Positions 1 to 6,828 of a stretch of DNA of 64,000 nt are shown here, in pieces. This DNA is from JL08 sp039969355 (GTDB lineage: Bacteria; Pseudomonadota; Alphaproteobacteria; Rhodobacterales; Rhodobacteraceae): positions 1 through 64,000 of the forward strand of contig JBDVOA010000009.1 of the NCBI GenBank assembly GCA_039969355.1. Reading direction: 5' to 3'. Each line of letters starts with the position of its first letter. The first letter of the stretch is position 1. Made by a program: the position numbers and the translations under genes. Under the pieces are notes generated by a model. That model worked only from the letters and a program-made list of their open reading frames with translations, did not search any database and was not told where the DNA came from.

Positions 1-228
1 TTTGACCCCGAAAAACCGACGGTGACATCCGGCATTCGCCTCGGCAGCCCTGCGGGCACCACGCGTGGCTTTGGCGAGGTGGAATTCCGTCAGATCGCGG
101 ACTGGATCATCGAAGTCGTCGACGGGCTGGCGGCCAATGGCGCAGACGGAAACGGCGCTGTCGAGGCAAAAGTCAAAGCCGAAGTCGCAAAACTATGCGC
201 CAAATTCCCCATGTATCCCAACCTTTAG
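1..228 (+). CDS. glyA: Serine hydroxymethyltransferase, 3' end only
   Basis: Only the last 75 codons are in the window; the frame is open from base 1 to a TAG at 226-228. The visible part has the SHMT C-terminal signature: the TSGIRLGSPAGTTRGFG stretch, then the helical end closing in KFPMYPNL. SHMT is a cytosolic PLP enzyme that converts serine and tetrahydrofolate to glycine and methylene-tetrahydrofolate. A hairpin with an 8-bp stem follows the stop. The active-site lysine lies upstream of the window. Confidence 0.93.
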   Translation, partial: FDPEKPTVTSGIRLGSPAGTTRGFGEVEFRQIADWIIEVVDGLAANGADGNGAVEAKVKAEVAKLCAKFPMYPNL

Positions 229-255
229 TTCGCTAGGTTTTTTCGGAACGAAGCA

Positions 256-276
256 CCGCCTCCGATGTGGAGGCGG
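256..276 (+). terminator. Hairpin downstream of glyA, possible terminator
   Basis: An 8-bp perfect stem (CCGCCTCC/GGAGGCGG, 256-263 with 269-276) with a 5-base loop lies 28 bases after the glyA stop. No T-run follows it, so it is either a weak intrinsic terminator or an mRNA 3'-end stabiliser. Confidence 0.45.
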
Positions 277-355
277 CGCATCCCGTTTGGGCGAATGCAC
301 CTTAATTCTGAGCCGAGATGATCGACAATGGAAAAAACGAACTGAGCAGCAAAGC

Positions 356-730
356 CTAAAGATAGCCCTTCCAAACAAGAACACTTATGACAAGCGCAGC
401 TGTCAAAAGCACAATCGTGGCAGAACCAGTCAGATAATCCAGCATCGCGCCGACACGCCTTTCTCTAGGATCGACGTCCTTGAGATAGGCGATGATTTCG
501 TCAGAAGATTTTGCTAATTCTTCTCCATCAACGAAACGTAACAACTTTGGATTACCGCCATACTCTTGGGCCTCAACAAGCGCTTGCGCTTTTTCGTGCA
601 AATGCGTTGGCAAAAGCCGACCTGCTTTTCGCAGCGCCTTTTCTAAAGTTTTCGCCTTGACCCCAAAGGCACGCTTTAATTCAGCTTTGATAGCTACAAT
701 CTTCTCGGATATTTCAGACTCTTCAATCAC
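356..730 (-). CDS. Small protein with C-terminal membrane anchor, unknown function
   Basis: This is a 124-residue product if translation starts at the GTG at 730, which has GAGG just upstream. An in-frame ATG further upstream would give 140 residues, but the extra N-terminus is Arg/Trp-rich and unconvincing. The N-terminal two thirds is charged and helical (KIVAIKAELKRAFG region, then a Lys/Arg/Ala-rich helix). The last 25 residues form one hydrophobic segment (ATIVLLTAALVISVLVW), so the protein is probably tail-anchored in the inner membrane with its body in the cytoplasm. I do not recognise a named domain. It is convergent with glyA and divergent from the esterase at 819. Confidence 0.6.
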   Translation of the reverse strand: MIEESEISEKIVAIKAELKRAFGVKAKTLEKALRKAGRLLPTHLHEKAQALVEAQEYGGNPKLLRFVDGEELAKSSDEIIAYLKDVDPRERRVGAMLDYLTGSATIVLLTAALVISVLVWKGYL

Positions 731-818
731 ATCGCGCCTCCATCGACATAGATTAGTCCAGCGGATCATTGGCCTCAATGGGGGTAGTTTTTAAAAAGAG
801 AGCCGAGTATCAGAAAGC

Positions 819-1592
819 ATGCTGAATATCATATCTTCCGGGCAACCAACTGGACTGCCACCCTTGTTGATCGCACATGGCCTTTATGGATCCGCCCGCA
901 ACTGGGGCGTAATTGCAAAGCGGCTGGCAGAATCGCGACAGGTCTTTGCAGTCGACATGCGAAACCATGGCCTAAGCGATTGGTTCCAATCCCATAACTA
1001 CGACGATCTCGCAAATGACCTTGCTGAAGTTGTGAGAAATGTCGGGACGCCAATGGATGTCTTGGGCCATTCAATGGGCGGCAAGGCTGCTATGGTCCTA
1101 GCATTGAATTTTCCAAGTTTGGTGAATGGATTGATTGTCGCTGATATTGCGCCGGTCACCTACGCTCATTCGCAAATCGAGTATGCTCAGGCAATGCGTG
1201 CGGTTGACCTCGCCGAGATAACACGGCGCTCGGATGCCGAGGCACAGTTGGGTGAATTGGGTGTGGAAAAAGCACTGCAAAGTTTCTTTACCCAATCATT
1301 GGACGTGCCAGGAAAACGTTGGCGGCTTAACTTGGATGCGCTGGCCGACCATATGCCGCATATCATGTCGTTCCCAGATGTTTCTACTGCCTTTGATGGT
1401 TCCACCCTGTTCTTGTCCGGTGCAAACTCAGACTATGTGTTACCTGAGCACCGAACCCGTATCAAAGACTTGTTTCCGCAGGCCAAGTTCGCGAAAATAC
1501 CTGGTGCGGGACACTGGTTACACGCGGAAAAGCCGCGCGAGTTCGAAAACGCAATACGGTTTTGGCTTGATCGTCAAACAAATGACGATTGA
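819..1592 (+). CDS. Alpha/beta-hydrolase, YbfF-type esterase
   Basis: This 257-residue protein has a complete alpha/beta-hydrolase fold of the YbfF/bromoperoxidase type. The HG oxyanion motif is near residues 20-21, the nucleophile elbow is GHSMGG with Ser85, and the likely acid and base are Asp205 and His232 (GAGHWLH). Family members are cytosolic esterases acting on short acyl esters or acyl-CoA; the real substrate cannot be read from sequence. There is no signal peptide. It is the last clearly conserved gene before a long non-coding stretch. Confidence 0.85.
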   Translation: MLNIISSGQPTGLPPLLIAHGLYGSARNWGVIAKRLAESRQVFAVDMRNHGLSDWFQSHNYDDLANDLAEVVRNVGTPMDVLGHSMGGKAAMVLALNFPSLVNGLIVADIAPVTYAHSQIEYAQAMRAVDLAEITRRSDAEAQLGELGVEKALQSFFTQSLDVPGKRWRLNLDALADHMPHIMSFPDVSTAFDGSTLFLSGANSDYVLPEHRTRIKDLFPQAKFAKIPGAGHWLHAEKPREFENAIRFWLDRQTNDD

Positions 1593-1654
1593 TGAGCGTT
1601 GCGGTAGCGCAACGAATTTCCGCTATATTTACGATTTTCCAATGCATATAGGGG

Positions 1655-1679
1655 TATGTCGCATATATTACGCGACATA
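1655..1679. repeat. Inverted repeat, 8-bp arms
   Basis: The arms TATGTCGC (1655-1662) and GCGACATA (1672-1679) are perfect complements around a 9-base AT-rich loop. It lies about 60 bases after the esterase stop, in an AT-rich patch with ATATATG-like repeats on both sides. It could be an operator or a weak hairpin; no T-run follows. Confidence 0.6.
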
Positions 1680-1719
1680 TGGTTGATCCGGCTGCGTGAT
1701 ATATGTTAGTGGAGCAACA

Positions 1720-1736
1720 CAGGTGCTCAGACGCGG
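1720..1736 (+). repeat. 17-bp direct repeat, copy 1
   Basis: CAGGTGCTCAGACGCGG occurs here and exactly again at 1849-1865. The copies start 129 bases apart, a multiple of three. Read in the same frame both give QVLRRG, within an open frame of 67 codons (1696-1899) that has no other protein-like feature. Confidence 0.8.
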
Positions 1737-1848
1737 ATATGCATCGACTGACGTTATCGAGCGGGGTTCGGTTGCCAAAGGCAGTCGGACCCCGTTTCGC
1801 ATCTGGCCGTTGGAATTTTCTTTGGATAAGACCAATAGGAAAAGGCGC

Positions 1849-1865
1849 CAGGTGCTCAGACGCGG
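1849..1865 (+). repeat. 17-bp direct repeat, copy 2
   Basis: This is the second exact copy of the 17-mer at 1720-1736. Both are followed by pyrimidine-purine mixed sequence that does not match, so the identity is confined to the 17 bases. Confidence 0.8.
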
Positions 1866-1919
1866 TCCTCGCATCGTGCCCACAAGGGACACGTCCTGAC
1901 GCCTTCCTGTACGGCTCCA

Positions 1920-2049
1920 CCCCGAAGGGCTTTACTGAACAGTTGCTCGGGTTCCGAAGAACCTCTGCGACCACCCCAAATCCGAAGATTCATTGTGGCT
2001 TGCTCGGATTCTCAAGATAAGGACCTCAACAATGTGATTCCGAAGAACC
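1920..2049 (+). repeat. Cluster of stem-loops with CGAA loops
   Basis: Four short hairpins share the loop CGAA: CCC/GGG (1920-1929), GGTTC/GAACC (1950-1963), AATC/GATT (1979-1990) and GATTC/GAACC with one mismatch (2036-2049). A related one with loop CTAA sits at 2211-2224. The shared loop with changing stems looks more like RNA structure than chance, but no known RNA family was recognised. Confidence 0.5.
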
Positions 2050-2413
2050 ACCTCGATCTGGCCCTGTCTCTGGCTTCCTTTGCAAAACGATCGGGATCAT
2101 AAGATCCGTTTCATCTTGCTCCGGTCCCCCAAGAACCTTCGCTGCTACCCCTGGCCCGAAGACCTGGTGCAACCCGCCGTCACCCCAAAGCTGCCCGTCT
2201 TTTCAATCCGGTTCCTAAGAACTTTTTCGATCCAACCAACCGCTTCGATACTCTTGCCAAACATTCCGTTTCCGAGGATCCGACTTGTCTCGCGCCAGCA
2301 CCTTAAGTGGCTTTTGCGTCCCACGCTGCCTCCGAAGAAGCCTCGCAGTAACACGACTTTTTCAAACAGATTCGATTCCCGCAAGGGAAATGCACTGCAG
2401 CAAGTGATTTTTC

Positions 2414-2457
2414 TGGGGATAACATCCTGATTACATTGTGTAATTTCCTGTGGATAA
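2414..2457. promoter_or_regulatory. Two DnaA-box-like sites flanking a small inverted repeat
   Basis: TGTGGATAA at 2449-2457 is the exact reverse complement of the DnaA box TTATCCACA. TGGGGATAA at 2414-2422 differs from it by one base, in the same orientation and 35 bases away. Between them lies ATTACA-TTG-TGTAAT (2430-2444), a perfect inverted repeat. No dnaA, hemE or gidA-type neighbour is present, so a chromosomal origin is not shown; DnaA titration or regulation is possible. Confidence 0.4.
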
Positions 2458-2694
2458 ACCAAATAAATCATTAGTTTTCCGTAGGTTTGCAGGGGATGAA
2501 TTCTTTTCAGCAGGTCGAACAACTTCCGCGTGACGATGCTGCGACTGCAAAATAATTGTCACCCTTTAGTATGACCGAAACTGGATCAAGACGACTGAGC
2601 TGGCCAACCAACCGGGCCTGTTAAGCAAGTGACCTTGCACGCATCGCGCAACATCGTCTAAGAAATCACCAGCGTGGAAAATCAGGAGACTATC

Positions 2695-2832
2695 ATGACC
2701 CGTATCGCATCGCTTTGTATCGTACTGCTTGCCCTTGCCGCCTGTGAGACAGCCAAAGGCGCAGGCCGCGACATCGAAAAAGCCGGAGAAGCGATTTCTG
2801 ACAGCGCCCAGGACGTTCAGAACAACATGTAA
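2695..2832 (+). CDS. Entericidin-like small lipoprotein
   Basis: The 45-residue ORF starts at an ATG with AGGAG about 7 bases upstream. It opens with a signal peptide ending in a lipobox (LALAAC, Cys17), so it should be lipid-modified and sent to the membrane. The mature part (ETAKGAGRDIEKAGEAISD) has the KGxGxDIEKAGEAI pattern of the entericidin A/B family. These are short lipoproteins often induced by stress and linked with membrane lysis or envelope maintenance. The gene stands alone and is followed at once by a strong terminator. No partner gene is seen. Confidence 0.85.
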   Translation: MTRIASLCIVLLALAACETAKGAGRDIEKAGEAISDSAQDVQNNM

Positions 2833-2857
2833 CAGTGGCCAGACAATTTGGCGCAGC

Positions 2858-2895
2858 AAAAAGGGCGCGATGCCAAACATCCGCGCCCTTTTTTC
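2858..2895 (+). terminator. Intrinsic terminator after the entericidin-like gene
   Basis: A GC-rich stem (AAGGGCGCG paired with CGCGCCCTT) with a roughly 12-base loop is followed by a run of T, about 26 bases after the stop at 2832. The symmetric A and T tracts mean it could also work for transcripts coming from the right. Confidence 0.85.
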
Positions 2896-2908
2896 GAATT
2901 TATACAAC

Positions 2909-3088
2909 TCAGGCGGGTTTCAAACCCGCGTCAGAATTTACGCCAAGCAGGGACGTCAATTTTGAACTCTCTGGCTCAAGCGACACGGCGGGCATGATAA
3001 AACCCGGCAAGTCCAGCTGACGCCTTTCAAGGGATTCGAGCGCGATAAGCCGACCAACGCGCGCGATGGAATAATAGTCAACATTCAT
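2909..3088 (-). CDS. Small protein, VDYYS paralogue A (unknown)
   Basis: This 59-residue ORF starts at the ATG at 3088. The start is chosen because its N-terminus, MNVDYYSIAR, matches the start of the next ORF to the right (MYVDYYSVAR), although a longer open frame continues upstream. The rest, rich in Leu, Arg and Glu, is not alignable by eye with its partner. The last codons lie in a perfect palindrome (GCGGGTTT-C-AAACCCGC near 2912-2928) that may be a terminator. No known domain is recognised. The function is unknown. Confidence 0.5.
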   Translation of the reverse strand: MNVDYYSIARVGRLIALESLERRQLDLPGFIMPAVSLEPESSKLTSLLGVNSDAGLKPA

Positions 3089-3304
3089 ACTCGTTACTGG
3101 CCTTCTAACACATGTCTTACGCGGCCCAGTTTGTGTCAAAAATGTGGCGGGATAAATGCCTTGTTGAGAAACTCTCTGTTTCCAACGCAAATCAAGCGCT
3201 CCACTTAGGTGGCGCGCTTTCCGATTTGTGACTGCTGGGTGGTCAGGATCGCTGTTGGCGTGCAGGCGGGGTTGACCCCCGCCTTTGATTTGCAATGGAA
3301 GGGT

Positions 3305-3481
3305 CTAGTTGACCAACGACCGGCATGATGCGAATTGAATTTTTGCCAGAACCTTGGCCTCTGTGTCACGCAGCGACAGCGTGTTTCCGGGCATGCCGGG
3401 AAACTGTTCCTTGCGGTGTTTCAGAGTGGTTAAAGCGGACATACGACGGGTACGGGCAACTGAATAATAATCTACATACAT
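3305..3481 (-). CDS. Small protein, VDYYS paralogue B (unknown)
   Basis: This 58-residue ORF starts at the ATG at 3481, with a good ribosome site (GGGAGA) about 8 bases upstream. The N-terminus MYVDYYSVAR is nearly the same as that of the small ORF 216 bases downstream on the same strand. The remainder is basic (TRRMSALTTLKHRKEQF) and then ends in LSLRDTEAKVLAKIQF. Two neighbouring small ORFs sharing a start motif suggest an ancient tandem duplication and real coding. No domain or function is recognised. A hairpin (AGGCGGGG/CCCCGCCT near 3264-3283) lies between the two. Confidence 0.55.
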   Translation of the reverse strand: MYVDYYSVARTRRMSALTTLKHRKEQFPGMPGNTLSLRDTEAKVLAKIQFASCRSLVN

Positions 3482-3917
3482 TGTTCGTTCTCCCTGTTGG
3501 TCATGGTTTACCCTTATAGGTTGAAATCATTTTTAAGGCGTTTTAAAGGTATTTATCGGAAACGAACTGTTTCTCGATTCCTACAAGTGTGTCTGGTTGG
3601 AAAGTTAATAGTTTTTTAACGTTTATTTACAAGATGTTAACATCACTACCAACCGCTTACTTGGCAGGGTAGCGGGGTGAGATTCTACCAATTAAATGCA
3701 CTGAACACACAAAAAAGGATCAAGGCCGCCCCTCAATCCATTGAAATGAGGCAAGAATGCGTTCGCTTTAAGGTTGCGAATCATGCGAATCATTTGGGGT
3801 GATTCCATTGCGGTTTGACAAGTGATTCTGCGATGTGAGGTGAGGTCTCCAGTAATGGAAGTCACGAAACGCCCATTCGACGACCTTACTCAATGGCAAA
3901 GCCCGATCGACTCCGCA

Positions 3918-4068
3918 ATGGCTACGCCATCACTCTGTCTCCCTCCGCATGTGCTTTGCACATACGTGCCCGAACCGAAGGGCAGGAAGCGAAGCGCCCG
4001 CGTCACGCCGCAGGCGTGCCTATGGCACGACGGGGGCGGTGTGGGCGCAGCCAAATCCGTGATTTGGC
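3918..4068. repeat. Array of palindromes with 3-base loops
   Basis: Within 151 bases there are five perfect stems closing on 3-base loops: ATGGC/GCCAT (3918-3930, loop TAC), ATGTGC/GCACAT (3949-3963, loop TTT), CACGCC/GGCGTG (4004-4018, loop GCA), GTGCC/GGCAC (4016-4028, loop TAT, overlapping the previous one) and GCCAAATC/GATTTGGC (4050-4068, loop CGT). A further TGCCC/GGGCA stem with an 8-base loop is at 3967-3984. The stems differ in sequence but share the design. Clusters of this kind occur in mobile or repeat-rich DNA; no flanking transposase is seen here. Confidence 0.7.
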
Positions 4069-4151
4069 ATTTTGGGGGAAAAACAACTGCAAATGTAGAG
4101 TAGCGCTCTGCCGAAAGCCCACTATTAGTCATGATTTTGCTCGTTTTCCCA

Positions 4152-4203
4152 TTTATACTTGATGTTTAAAATTTTTTACTTACTTTGTACTATCAAGTAT
4201 AAA
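4152..4203. repeat. 12-bp inverted repeat upstream of the unknown gene at 4220
   Basis: TTTATACTTGAT (4152-4163) and ATCAAGTATAAA (4192-4203) are perfect complements separated by 28 AT-rich bases. The right arm ends 16 bases before the ATG at 4220 and next to its ribosome site. The arrangement suits a pair of operator half-sites or looped sites controlling the downstream gene. Confidence 0.65.
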
Positions 4204-4219
4204 TATAGAGGAAGTCAAA

Positions 4220-4822
4220 ATGTCAAAGAAAGAAATCGAGCAAAAGATGCGGCGGGCTGCAGTTTGGCAACTATCCGAAAAAGGGTTCACAGTCGACGAC
4301 GTGTCTTCGGGGTCTGGTGTCCCAAAACTCTCACGTTTAGAGCTTTCGAAAAGCGGGAGTGTTCAAAACTGCATCACCAAATTCACAACATCTGGCCGCA
4401 TACACTTCGTTCGTGAAGGAGAAACCTTCAAAGTCCTGCACGATTTTGATCTCGTGCTGCATATTTATGCCTCATCGTATGATTCTGAATGTGTGAAAGT
4501 CAGTTTGTTTACTCGAGCAACTGTTGAGAAAGCATTTAATGCTGCCTACGAAGCCCTCGTAGGTGTTGGGCAAGCTAATATACCGATCTGGCTCAGTCCC
4601 GAATTCGAAGATGGTCTGAGATTCACCGGCTCAGGTTTCACAGACGAGGCGCTATGGTCGGAGGTTGTGAACATTTCGAACGCGCAACTGGATCATCTCG
4701 CGGTTGGCGACGAAAGCCCAGAAAGCGGTGCTGGAATTATGGAGCAAATCAAGTCGTTGCTATCGAAACACATGGGCGTTCACTCCGACCAGCTAGAAAT
4801 CGATGTACGAATTAAACATTGA
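4220..4822 (+). CDS. Protein of unknown function, 200 residues
   Basis: The ATG at 4220 has a good ribosome site (GAGGA) 8-9 bases upstream. The N-terminal part runs from a charged helix (residues 1-20) into a strand-rich region with GVPKLSRLEL and then SGRIHFVREGETFKVL, followed by a hydrophobic strand (LVLHIYASS). The C-terminal half is acidic. The N-terminal layout reminds me of small nuclease-like hypothetical proteins with a GxxxSRL core, but this is a weak impression and no catalytic set can be fixed. The upstream DNA is AT-rich and carries a 12-bp inverted repeat, so autoregulation is possible. The gene and its next ORF look like accessory genes. Confidence 0.7.
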   Translation: MSKKEIEQKMRRAAVWQLSEKGFTVDDVSSGSGVPKLSRLELSKSGSVQNCITKFTTSGRIHFVREGETFKVLHDFDLVLHIYASSYDSECVKVSLFTRATVEKAFNAAYEALVGVGQANIPIWLSPEFEDGLRFTGSGFTDEALWSEVVNISNAQLDHLAVGDESPESGAGIMEQIKSLLSKHMGVHSDQLEIDVRIKH

Positions 4823-5057
4823 GCCCCGACATACAGACAGGGGAGTACCCGAAGATTTAGCTCCCTTACTGTATTGGCTTACAAATGACGCAACCGGGAA
4901 TCGAGGAGCTACCCTAATCGCTTGTGTAAATTTTTTGGATAAGTTGGTCGAAACACTCCAACGGAGACGCGTGGCCGCGCATTGCTTCGCCAAACGTTGT
5001 CGCCCACCATCACTAAAAAATGGGCAGCCTAGCTGTCCATTTTTAAGGCGGAAATAA
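4803..5057 (+). CDS. Probable truncated MltR-like protein
   Basis: The 84-codon frame overlaps the previous gene by 20 bases and has no ribosome site of its own. Residues about 20-55 (LLYWLTND, NRGATLIACVNFLDKLVETL) look like the helical core of MltR/DUF4145 proteins, whose pattern is ExDRxxALIxxxxLDxxLExLL. After that the frame becomes Arg/Cys/Pro-rich and runs through the lepA terminator and into lepA on the other strand. Intact family members are about twice this length. I read it as a 3'-truncated remnant; a chance open frame is the alternative. Confidence 0.4.
   Translation: MYELNIEPRHTDRGVPEDLAPLLYWLTNDATGNRGATLIACVNFLDKLVETLQRRRVAAHCFAKRCRPPSLKNGQPSCPFLRRK
5015..5044 (-). terminator. 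Intrinsic terminator overlapping the lepA stop codon
   Basis: On the minus strand the sequence ATGGACAG-CTAGG-CTGCCCAT forms a stem with one internal mismatch, flanked by A and T tracts. The lepA stop (5029-5031) lies in the loop. The flanking tracts are symmetric, so it may stop transcription from both sides. Confidence 0.75.
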
Positions 5058-6828
5058 AGGCCTCCTGCGGGATATCCACTTTCCCGAACTGGCGCATCTT
5101 TTTCTTACCTTTTTTCTGCTTGTCCAGCAGCTTGCGTTTGCGGCTCATGTCGCCACCGTAGCACTTGGCGGTCACGTCCTTGCGCATGGCCGACAGCGTC
5201 TCACGCGCGATGACTTTGCCGCCGATGGCCGCCTGAATCGGGATTTTGAACATGTGGCGGGGGATCAGGTCTTTGAGTTTCTCCACCATCGAACGCCCGC
5301 GCGCCTCGGCCCGGTCGCGGTGTACCATCATCGACAGCGCATCGACCGGTTCGTCATTCACAAGGATCGACATCTTGACCAGATTATCCTCGCGGTATTC
5401 GGTCAGCTGATAGTCAAAGCTCGCGTAGCCCTTGGTGACCGATTTAAGCCGGTCGTGGAAATCAAACACCACTTCGTTCAGCGGCAGATCATAGACCACC
5501 ATCGCGCGCGAACCCGCATAGGTCAGATCCATCTGAATGCCGCGCCGGTCCTGACAGAGCTTGAGCACATCGCCAAGGTAGTCATCCGGCACAAGGATGG
5601 TCGCCTTGATCCGGGGTTCCTCGATATGATCCACATGGGTCATGTCGGGCATATCAGCGGGGTTGTGCAGTTCAATCATCGTGCCGTCGCGCATGTGAAT
5701 GTGATAGATCACCGAGGGTGCGGTTGTGATCAGCTCGATGTCATATTCGCGCTCAATCCGGTCGCGGATCACCTCGAGGTGCAACAGTCCCAGAAAGCCA
5801 CAGCGAAAGCCAAAGCCAAGGGCGGCTGAGGTTTCCATTTCAAAGCTGAACGACGCATCATTCAGCGCAAGTTTGTCGATGGCCTCGCGCTGGTCTTCGA
5901 ATTCTGCTGAGTCTACTGGGAACAAGCCGCAGAACACCACAGGCTGTGCGGGCTTAAAGCCAGGGAGCGCTTCGACCACGCCGCCCTTTTCATGGGTAAT
6001 CGTATCTCCGACCCGCGTATCCCGCACCTGTTTGATCGATGCGGTCAGAAAGCCGAGTTCACCCGGTCCCAGGGCGTGGATGGTCTCCATCTGCGGGCGG
6101 AACACACCGATGCGGTCGACATGGTGAACCGACCCGTTCTGCAGCATCGTGATCTTGTCGCCTTTTTTGAGGACCCCGTCCATGATCCTCACCAGAACGA
6201 TCACCCCGAGATAGGCGTCGTACCACGAATCCACCAGCATCGCCTTGAGCGGCGCGTCCAGCGTGCCTTTTGGCGCAGGCAAGTCCTGCACGATGGCTTC
6301 CAGCGTTTCATGGATGCCCTGCCCGGTCTTGGCACTGACCTGAATGGCACCCGTGGCATCGATGCCAATAACATCTTCGATTTGTTCGGCCACGCGATCG
6401 CAGTCGCTTGCGGGCAGGTCGATCTTGTTGAGGATCGGTACGATGTCGTGGTCCGCATCAATCGCCTGATAAACATTGGCCAGCGTCTGCGCCTCGACCC
6501 CTTGGGTGGAATCCACCACCAGCAGCGACCCTTCGACCGCGCGCATGGAGCGGGAAACTTCATAGGCGAAATCGACGTGGCCCGGCGTGTCGATCAGGTT
6601 CAGCACATAAGCCTCACCATTGTCCGCCGTGTAATCAATCCGCACGGTATTGGCCTTGATGGTGATGCCGCGTTCACGCTCGATATCCATCGCGTCAAGC
6701 AATTGTTCCTTCATATCCCGCCCCGCCACGGTGCCGGTTTCCTGAATCAGCCGGTCAGCAAGGGTGGATTTGCCATGATCGATATGTGCGACGATGGAGA
6801 AATTGCGGATATGTGCGAGGTCAGTCAT
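5029..6828 (-). CDS. lepA: Elongation factor 4 (LepA), ribosomal GTPase
   Basis: This is a full-length protein of 599 residues. The G1 motif is AHIDHGKST (residues 14-22), the G3 motif is DTPGHVDF (about 80-87) and the G4 motif is NKID. The C-terminal LepA-specific domain ends in KKKMRQFGKVDIPQEAF, as expected. LepA binds the ribosome and affects initiation, translocation and assembly under stress. The length and motif order match the family with no defect. It is monocistronic, with its own terminator, and divergent from the ParB-like gene 78 bases away. Confidence 0.98.
   Translation of the reverse strand: MTDLAHIRNFSIVAHIDHGKSTLADRLIQETGTVAGRDMKEQLLDAMDIERERGITIKANTVRIDYTADNGEAYVLNLIDTPGHVDFAYEVSRSMRAVEGSLLVVDSTQGVEAQTLANVYQAIDADHDIVPILNKIDLPASDCDRVAEQIEDVIGIDATGAIQVSAKTGQGIHETLEAIVQDLPAPKGTLDAPLKAMLVDSWYDAYLGVIVLVRIMDGVLKKGDKITMLQNGSVHHVDRIGVFRPQMETIHALGPGELGFLTASIKQVRDTRVGDTITHEKGGVVEALPGFKPAQPVVFCGLFPVDSAEFEDQREAIDKLALNDASFSFEMETSAALGFGFRCGFLGLLHLEVIRDRIEREYDIELITTAPSVIYHIHMRDGTMIELHNPADMPDMTHVDHIEEPRIKATILVPDDYLGDVLKLCQDRRGIQMDLTYAGSRAMVVYDLPLNEVVFDFHDRLKSVTKGYASFDYQLTEYREDNLVKMSILVNDEPVDALSMMVHRDRAEARGRSMVEKLKDLIPRHMFKIPIQAAIGGKVIARETLSAMRKDVTAKCYGGDMSRKRKLLDKQKKGKKKMRQFGKVDIPQEAFISALKMDS

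Larger units (their letters stand above)
1593..2694. other. 1.1-kb region without a convincing gene, rich in small hairpins
   Basis: No reading frame here has a family signature; the longer open frames on both strands have odd composition and no good ribosome site. The region holds an AT-rich inverted repeat (1655-1679), a 17-bp direct repeat (1720-1736 and 1849-1865), several stem-loops with CGAA loops (1920-2049), an AAGAAC core recurring about every 86-88 bases (1957, 2043, 2131, 2217), and two DnaA-box-like sites (2414-2422 and 2449-2457). It may be a structured RNA, a decayed gene or a protein-binding region. I cannot decide between these from sequence. Confidence 0.6.
3482..4219. other. 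738-bp region without a recognised gene
   Basis: The left part (3482-3670) is AT-rich and probably carries the promoter of the small minus-strand ORFs. The middle (3670-3900) shows nothing I can name. The right part holds an array of mini-hairpins (3918-4068) and a widely spaced 12-bp inverted repeat (4152-4203). Open frames of 80-93 codons overlap the hairpin array on both strands and are rejected as genes. Confidence 0.6.

Noticed and set aside
1462..2522. Open frames of 67-170 codons in the non-coding region, both strands
   Set aside because: No ribosome site, no domain-like pattern, unusual residue composition, and several frames compete equally.
3405..3445. Sequence resembling a tRNA-Ser D-arm (CAGAGTGGTTAAAGCGG)
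   Set aside because: No matching anticodon arm, T-loop (GTTCRA) or acceptor stem follows; it lies within a small ORF on the other strand.
3822..4162. Open frames of 80-93 codons across the mini-hairpin array
   Set aside because: They exist on both strands over the palindromes and show no protein-like pattern.
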